42,176 nucleotides of DNA from a virus, in the IMG/VR virus record IMGVR_UViG_3300010401_000050, positions 1 through 42,176 of that record; one strand, written 5' to 3'. The first letter of the stretch is position 1. Each line of letters begins with the position of its first letter. Shown one piece after another: positions 38,778 to 42,176 of the stretch. Below the pieces are notes generated by a model. It was not told where the DNA came from, did no database searches, and saw only the letters and a list, made by a program, of their open reading frames with translations. The translations under genes and the position numbers were made by a program.

Positions 38778-39284
38778 ATGTCCAACCGTCAGTACAGCCA
38801 GACGCGGTTCTGCCCCATCCGGGAGTTGGTGGACCTCTACCCGGTGGTGTCGGTGGGGGGCTCCGGGGCGGTGACGCTGAAGAAGCGCCAGTACAGCGCC
38901 GTGGGCACCACCAACTCGCCCACCTACTCGCTTGGCAACGCCGCCACCACGGGCGTGGGCTACGCGGTGGGGGACGGCCAGGGGGTCCGCTCGGTGGTGC
39001 GCAACTCCGCTGGCAACTGGACCTTCACCCTGTCGGACCCGTACGCCTACCTCGTGTCGGTGGAAGTGGCCCTCATCAGCAACACCAGCGGCGCCGTCAC
39101 CTCGCCGCTGTGCCCCATCGCCATCGACTCGGACGGCACCAACGTGGCGACCAACACCGCCCTGGGGAACGGGGGCACCATCCAGGTGCTCCTGATGGCC
39201 TCGGACGGCTTCACGGCGACGGATCCGGCCTCCGGGGACACCCTCACCTTCCACTTCGTTCTCGGCACCACCTCGGCTCTCTGA
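38778..39284 (+). CDS. Virion protein 1 after capsid, 168 aa
   Basis: A 168-residue beta-rich protein (LYPVVSVGGSGAVTLKKRQY, WTFTLSDPYAYLVSVEVAL, DTLTFHFVLGTTSAL). It ends overlapping the next start (TGATG). Likely capsid-associated or decoration; no named family recognised. Confidence 0.65.
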   Translation: MSNRQYSQTRFCPIRELVDLYPVVSVGGSGAVTLKKRQYSAVGTTNSPTYSLGNAATTGVGYAVGDGQGVRSVVRNSAGNWTFTLSDPYAYLVSVEVALISNTSGAVTSPLCPIAIDSDGTNVATNTALGNGGTIQVLLMASDGFTATDPASGDTLTFHFVLGTTSAL

Positions 39285-39682
39285 TGGCGATCACCGCGGC
39301 CATCACGCTGTCCAGCGCCACCTGCAAGGCGGAGCAGTCCGTCGCGGTGACGTGCACCGTCAGCAACTCCGGCGGGGCGGCGGTTTCGGTGCTCAACATC
39401 GTCCCCACGGCGCCCATCAACGGCACCACGGCGGAAGTCACCACCATCGCCAAGGGCTACCCGCCGCTGGGGCCGAGCCAGACGGTTTCGGTGGCGGCCT
39501 CCGGCTCGACGGGCTTCACTTTCCCGGTGGTGCCACACGCGCCCACGGGCAACGGAAGCAGCACGCCGGCCGAGCCATCTTCGCTGGTGTACTCCATCGG
39601 CGCCACCGTCTACACGTCCGACGGGGCGATCACCGTGGCGACGCCGGCCACCCTCACCGTCACCAACCCCGCGGGGCTCTGA
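39284..39682 (+). CDS. Ig-like beta-sandwich virion protein A
   Basis: A 132-residue all-beta protein. AITLSSATCKAEQSVAVTCT and VSNSGGAAVSVLNIV resemble the A-B-C strands of Ig-like/CARDB domains, with long loops (APTGNGSSTPAEPSS) and VYTSDGAITVATPATLTV at the end. It resembles the next gene and may be a decoration or head-fibre protein binding carbohydrates; inferred from style only. Confidence 0.65.
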   Translation: MAITAAITLSSATCKAEQSVAVTCTVSNSGGAAVSVLNIVPTAPINGTTAEVTTIAKGYPPLGPSQTVSVAASGSTGFTFPVVPHAPTGNGSSTPAEPSSLVYSIGATVYTSDGAITVATPATLTVTNPAGL

Positions 39683-39685
39683 GCC

Positions 39686-40180
39686 ATGGCCGGTTCTGCC
39701 GACACCTACTGCGCCATCACCCAGCCGCTGGGGGCCATCCTCAACCGGACCACCAACTTCATGCTGGCCATCACCAACACGTCCAGCAGCACGGCCTACG
39801 AGGTGACCTCCATCTCCATCTGGGCGACCAACACCCAGGGGAGGCCCACCGCCTCGGCGCGGGTGACTTCCCCGAAGTTCCCGCCCAATTCGACCACGGC
39901 AGTGGCGGCGTCGAGCACGCTCAGCTGCGCCTTCGACGGCGCCTTTTTCGGGCAGGCGGTGGCAGGCATTGCGTCGGCGGCACCCGAAGTCGTCACGCTC
40001 ACGGCCCAGGTGCTCTACTCGGACGGCTCGGCCATCAGCTCCAGTCCGCTGGTGGTGAACGTGGCCGATCCCATCTGGGGCCTTCTGCCGGGCGCACCGC
40101 CGAATCCGAGCGTCACCGTCTCGTCTCTCCAGTTCTCCAATCCGGCCAATTCCGGCCTGCACCTGCTGGGCTGGGTCTAG
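39686..40180 (+). CDS. Ig-like beta-sandwich virion protein B
   Basis: A 164-residue all-beta protein similar in style to its upstream neighbour: FMLAITNTSSSTAYEVTSIS, SARVTSPKFPPNSTTAVAA, VTLTAQVLYSDGSAISSSPL. Two such domains in tandem suggest duplication of a decoration module. Starts 3 bp after the previous stop. Confidence 0.65.
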   Translation: MAGSADTYCAITQPLGAILNRTTNFMLAITNTSSSTAYEVTSISIWATNTQGRPTASARVTSPKFPPNSTTAVAASSTLSCAFDGAFFGQAVAGIASAAPEVVTLTAQVLYSDGSAISSSPLVVNVADPIWGLLPGAPPNPSVTVSSLQFSNPANSGLHLLGWV

Positions 40181-40199
40181 CCCGAGGAGTCCCCGCACC

Positions 40200-40841
40200 A
40201 TGGCCGTTACCACCACCGACGCCACGCTGAAGGATGGCAACAACGCCAGCCTTCTCCAGGCTGTCCACACGAATCCGGCCGGGGACGTTGTTCCGGCCTT
40301 CTCCAGCGACGCTCCTGGGGTGGCCTGCTACTCCGTCTCCATCCTCTTCACCCTCGGCGTCGCGACCCCCACCGAAGTGGTGGTGATGCAGGGCAGCGCC
40401 ACCAAGACCATCCGGCTCCGGAAGATCAGCGTGCAGGGCTGGTCCACCACTGCGGGAGTCATGAAGTGGAAGCTCAGCCGGCGGACCGCCGCGGGCACCC
40501 TGGGCTCGGCGGTGCTGACCGCCATCCCGACCCAGGGGAAGAACGACTCCGGCACCGTGGCCTCGCCCACCCTCACCGTCTCCACCGTGGGGACGGCGAA
40601 CTACACCACCGTGGGGACGCTCGGATCCATCAACGACTCCGGTGTCGTGGGCTTCAACCTGGCGGCGCAGATCAACAACACCCTCCCCTGGACTCCGACC
40701 GCCAACACCCCCGAGGCGTACGTGCTCCGGGGGACCTCCGACTGGCTGACCCTGGATGGCGGGGCGGACGCTGGCGGCGACGCGGTGCCGGCCGGCGGGG
40801 TGGCGCTGATCACCATTCACTGGGTTGAGGACGGCTCGTAA
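40200..40841 (+). CDS. Virion protein 4, 213 aa
   Basis: A 213-residue beta-rich protein (VACYSVSILFTLGVATPTEV, IRLRKISVQGWSTTAGVMKW, LRGTSDWLTLDGGADAGGD) with an aromatic C-terminal strand. GAGGAGT lies 11 nt before the ATG. Likely a capsid or head-associated structural protein; its cysteine-poor, Thr-rich composition suits an outer-surface protein. No named family. Confidence 0.65.
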   Translation: MAVTTTDATLKDGNNASLLQAVHTNPAGDVVPAFSSDAPGVACYSVSILFTLGVATPTEVVVMQGSATKTIRLRKISVQGWSTTAGVMKWKLSRRTAAGTLGSAVLTAIPTQGKNDSGTVASPTLTVSTVGTANYTTVGTLGSINDSGVVGFNLAAQINNTLPWTPTANTPEAYVLRGTSDWLTLDGGADAGGDAVPAGGVALITIHWVEDGS

Positions 40842-40875
40842 AGTCCACTGCCCGCTCAAACTGGAGACCAAAGAC

Positions 40876-41181
40876 ATGGCCGACCTGGCACAGCTCATCA
40901 AACTCCACAAGGTGGAGAACGACCCCGCCAAGCAAGGGTTGCTCATCAAGCTCATCGCCGAGGACGAGAAGTCCCAGGCGGAGAACCGCAAGGCGCTGCT
41001 TGTCCAGCGCGCCGCGGACGGGCACGTCTCCGCTGTCTGTCCGAAGTGCGGCGCGGAGTCCGTCTTCGACGCGAAGAACAAGGCGGCGAAGTGCGGCGCC
41101 ATGACGGGCACCCAGCAGGCGAAGGACGCGGACGGGAACAAGCACAACATCCCGGCGCCCTGTGGGACGGCGCTCCAGTAG
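40876..41181 (+). CDS. Zinc-ribbon protein in structural block, 101 aa
   Basis: A 101-residue protein: a charged helix (LIKLHKVENDPAKQGLLIKL, EDEKSQAENRKALLVQR) then a Cys module AVCPKCGAESVF, AKCGAM and PCGTAL. GGAG lies 11 nt before the ATG. Whether it is a virion component is unknown; Cys-rich modules recur across this genome. Confidence 0.6.
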   Translation: MADLAQLIKLHKVENDPAKQGLLIKLIAEDEKSQAENRKALLVQRAADGHVSAVCPKCGAESVFDAKNKAAKCGAMTGTQQAKDADGNKHNIPAPCGTALQ

Positions 41182-41187
41182 GGCCGC

Positions 41188-41916
41188 GTGGCTCCGCCGT
41201 CACAGACGACGCTGTTGACCATCATCAACTCGGCGGCGGTGCTGGCAGACCAGCCCGTCCCGAGCACGACCACCTACATCCCGAAAGCGACGTGGGTGGA
41301 GTGGGCCAACGCGGCATACCAGGAGCTCTACGACAAGCTGATCGAGGCGTACGGCGAGGACTACTACGTCGCTTCGGAACAGACCGTCACCACGGACGGC
41401 ACCAACAGCACGTTCTCGCTGGCGGACGACTTCTACAAACTGCTGGGGGTGGACTACCTCTACAACGCCGGGGCGGGGCCCGCGGGGCGGCTCACCATCT
41501 GGCGGTACAACTTCGCCGAGCGGAACCAGTACACGCTGCCCAACCTCGCGGCGCCCGGACGGCTGGTGCTCCGATACCGGATTCAGGGCTCGAAGATCGC
41601 CTTCATCCCGCGGCCCCCGGTGTCCGGGCAGACGCTGTACCTCACCTACGCGCCGCTCCTGACGCCGCTGGCGGCGGACGGAGACACGCTGACGGTGGGG
41701 AACGGGTGGGAAGAGTGGATGAAGGCAGCGATGGCGCTCAAGGCCCTGGGGAAGGAAGAGTCGGACCAGGGCCCGGCCGCGGCGCTGCTGGCGAGGCAGG
41801 AGGAGCGCCTCGCCACCATCAAGGAAGGGCGAGACGCGGGAGCGCCCTCCACCACCGTGGACGTGTACCGGGTGAACGGGGCGGGCGGGATTGGGTGGTA
41901 CGGGGACACGTACTGA
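41188..41916 (+). CDS. Head-tail adaptor-like protein (podovirus)
   Basis: A 242-residue protein starting with GTG. The pattern of podovirus head-tail adaptors is clear: WANAAYQELYDKLIEAYGED, YFVA-like YYVASEQTVTTDG, FSLADDFYKLLGVDYLYN, IWRYNFAERNQYTL, then LVLRYRIQGSKIAFIPRPPV and LYLTYAPLLTPLAADGDTL. It would bind below the portal and carry the tail nozzle. A C-terminal helix and Gly/Tyr-rich end follow. Its TGA overlaps the ATG of the repeat protein. Confidence 0.8.
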   Translation: MAPPSQTTLLTIINSAAVLADQPVPSTTTYIPKATWVEWANAAYQELYDKLIEAYGEDYYVASEQTVTTDGTNSTFSLADDFYKLLGVDYLYNAGAGPAGRLTIWRYNFAERNQYTLPNLAAPGRLVLRYRIQGSKIAFIPRPPVSGQTLYLTYAPLLTPLAADGDTLTVGNGWEEWMKAAMALKALGKEESDQGPAAALLARQEERLATIKEGRDAGAPSTTVDVYRVNGAGGIGWYGDTY

Positions 41917-42176
41917 TGGTGCTGGCCCGGCGACAGGAACAGACCGCCGGGCCGACGCTTCAGGTGGATCTACCCGTCCCCGGACCCGAACCCGTCCCCG
42001 TCCCCGGACCCGAACCCGTCCCCGGACCCCAACCCGTCCCCGGACCCGAACCCGTCCCCGGACCCGAACCCGTCCCCGGACCCGAACCCGCCCCCGGACC
42101 CGGACCCGGCCCCGGACCCGACCCCGCCCCCGCCCCCCCCCCCCACCCCCACCCCGCGCCCGACCCCCCACCCGCC
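41916..42176 (+). CDS. Partial Pro-rich repeat protein reading off the contig end
   Basis: A reading frame starts with an ATG overlapping the adaptor's TGA, encodes 19 ordinary residues (VLARRQEQTAGPTLQVDL), then VPGPEP-type repeats through the hexanucleotide array, and is still open at the last base. The final 60 bases lose the repeat and become a C-rich, possibly error-prone end, so the last residues are unreliable. It may form a rigid stalk or spike between adaptor and nozzle genes. Another reading frame gives DPNPSP repeats but lacks a start. Confidence 0.5.
   Translation, partial: MVLARRQEQTAGPTLQVDLPVPGPEPVPVPGPEPVPGPQPVPGPEPVPGPEPVPGPEPAPGPGPGPGPDPAPAPPPHPHPAPDPPPA
41973..42176. repeat. 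Right-end hexanucleotide array
   Basis: The same GACCCG/AACCCG/TCCCCG units as at the left end, in the same orientation, begin at about 41973 and are regular to about 42110, where they decay into poly-C-rich sequence. The order here is mostly TCCCCG-GACCCG-AACCCG, whereas the left end is mostly GACCCG-AACCCG, so the two ends are not simple copies and probably represent different parts of one longer array. Confidence 0.85.

Noticed and set aside
1-42176. Telomere-like reading of the AACCCG/GACCCG arrays at both ends
   Set aside because: Telomeric arrays would be in inverted orientation at the two ends; here both have the same orientation and the right one continues a coupled reading frame.
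1-42176. CRISPR array or integrase/attachment site
   Set aside because: The only tandem repeat is the end hexamer array with no spacers, and no tyrosine or serine recombinase motif was found in any plausible gene.

Overview
The window is a near-complete genome of a tailed, podovirus-like double-stranded DNA phage with a visibly GC-rich genome. The evidence is one syntenic set: small and large terminase, portal, scaffold, major capsid protein, small virion proteins, a head-tail adaptor, a long nozzle-like protein and three large internal (ejection-type) proteins. There is no tape-measure, sheath or tail-tube gene, which argues against a sipho- or myovirus. Both ends of the contig lie in the same imperfect hexanucleotide array (AACCCG/GACCCG/TCCCCG units, same orientation), so the molecule is probably circular or circularly permuted and the assembly broke inside the array. 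Two MopE-like lipoproteins with calcium-loop-type DxDGDG motifs, a type common in Myxococcota, hint at a Myxococcota or related host; this is inference.

Layout. (1) Late rightward block: starts at about 30319 (terminase), runs to the contig end, and by circular logic continues at the left end with the 1227 gene, the nozzle (2155), the ejection proteins (5574-10920), a fibre-like protein and a cassette of small exported or membrane proteins (to 13568). (2) Between 184 and 2104 three leftward genes sit against the late direction: a DUF6948-like protein and two paralogous lipoproteins, a moron-like insertion. (3) Leftward operon 17131-13599: about ten start/stop-coupled genes including a Gam-like nuclease inhibitor, an Erf-type single-strand annealing protein and, last, an Acb2/Tad1-type cyclic-nucleotide sponge. 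A near-consensus sigma-70 promoter (TTGACA, 17 bp, TATGCT) with a palindrome on the predicted start point drives it. (4) Rightward early operon 17318-25606: ribbon-helix-helix regulator, HNH proteins, a ParB-like protein, a replication initiator plus DnaC-like helicase loader (an O/P-like pair), DUF1643, and a VRR-NUC-like nuclease. (5) Leftward operon 30094-25557: small unknowns, a 465-residue two-hydrophobic-segment protein preceded by a strongly structured RNA leader, ASCH-like, RHH, endonuclease VII and an uncharacterised PPC/EHP (methyltransferase-like) protein.

How it works together, by inference: the phage recruits the host helicase and polymerase through its loader (no DNA or RNA polymerase is encoded), protects and recombines ends with Gam/Erf, packages with a two-subunit terminase, and counters cyclic-oligonucleotide immunity with the Acb2-like protein. 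No integrase, excisionase or canonical repressor was recognised, so a lytic lifestyle is more likely. No endolysin was recognised either; the best place to look for lysis functions is the exported or membrane protein cassette at 11410-13568. An unusually large share of the small proteins carry Cys-rich, zinc-ribbon-like motifs.
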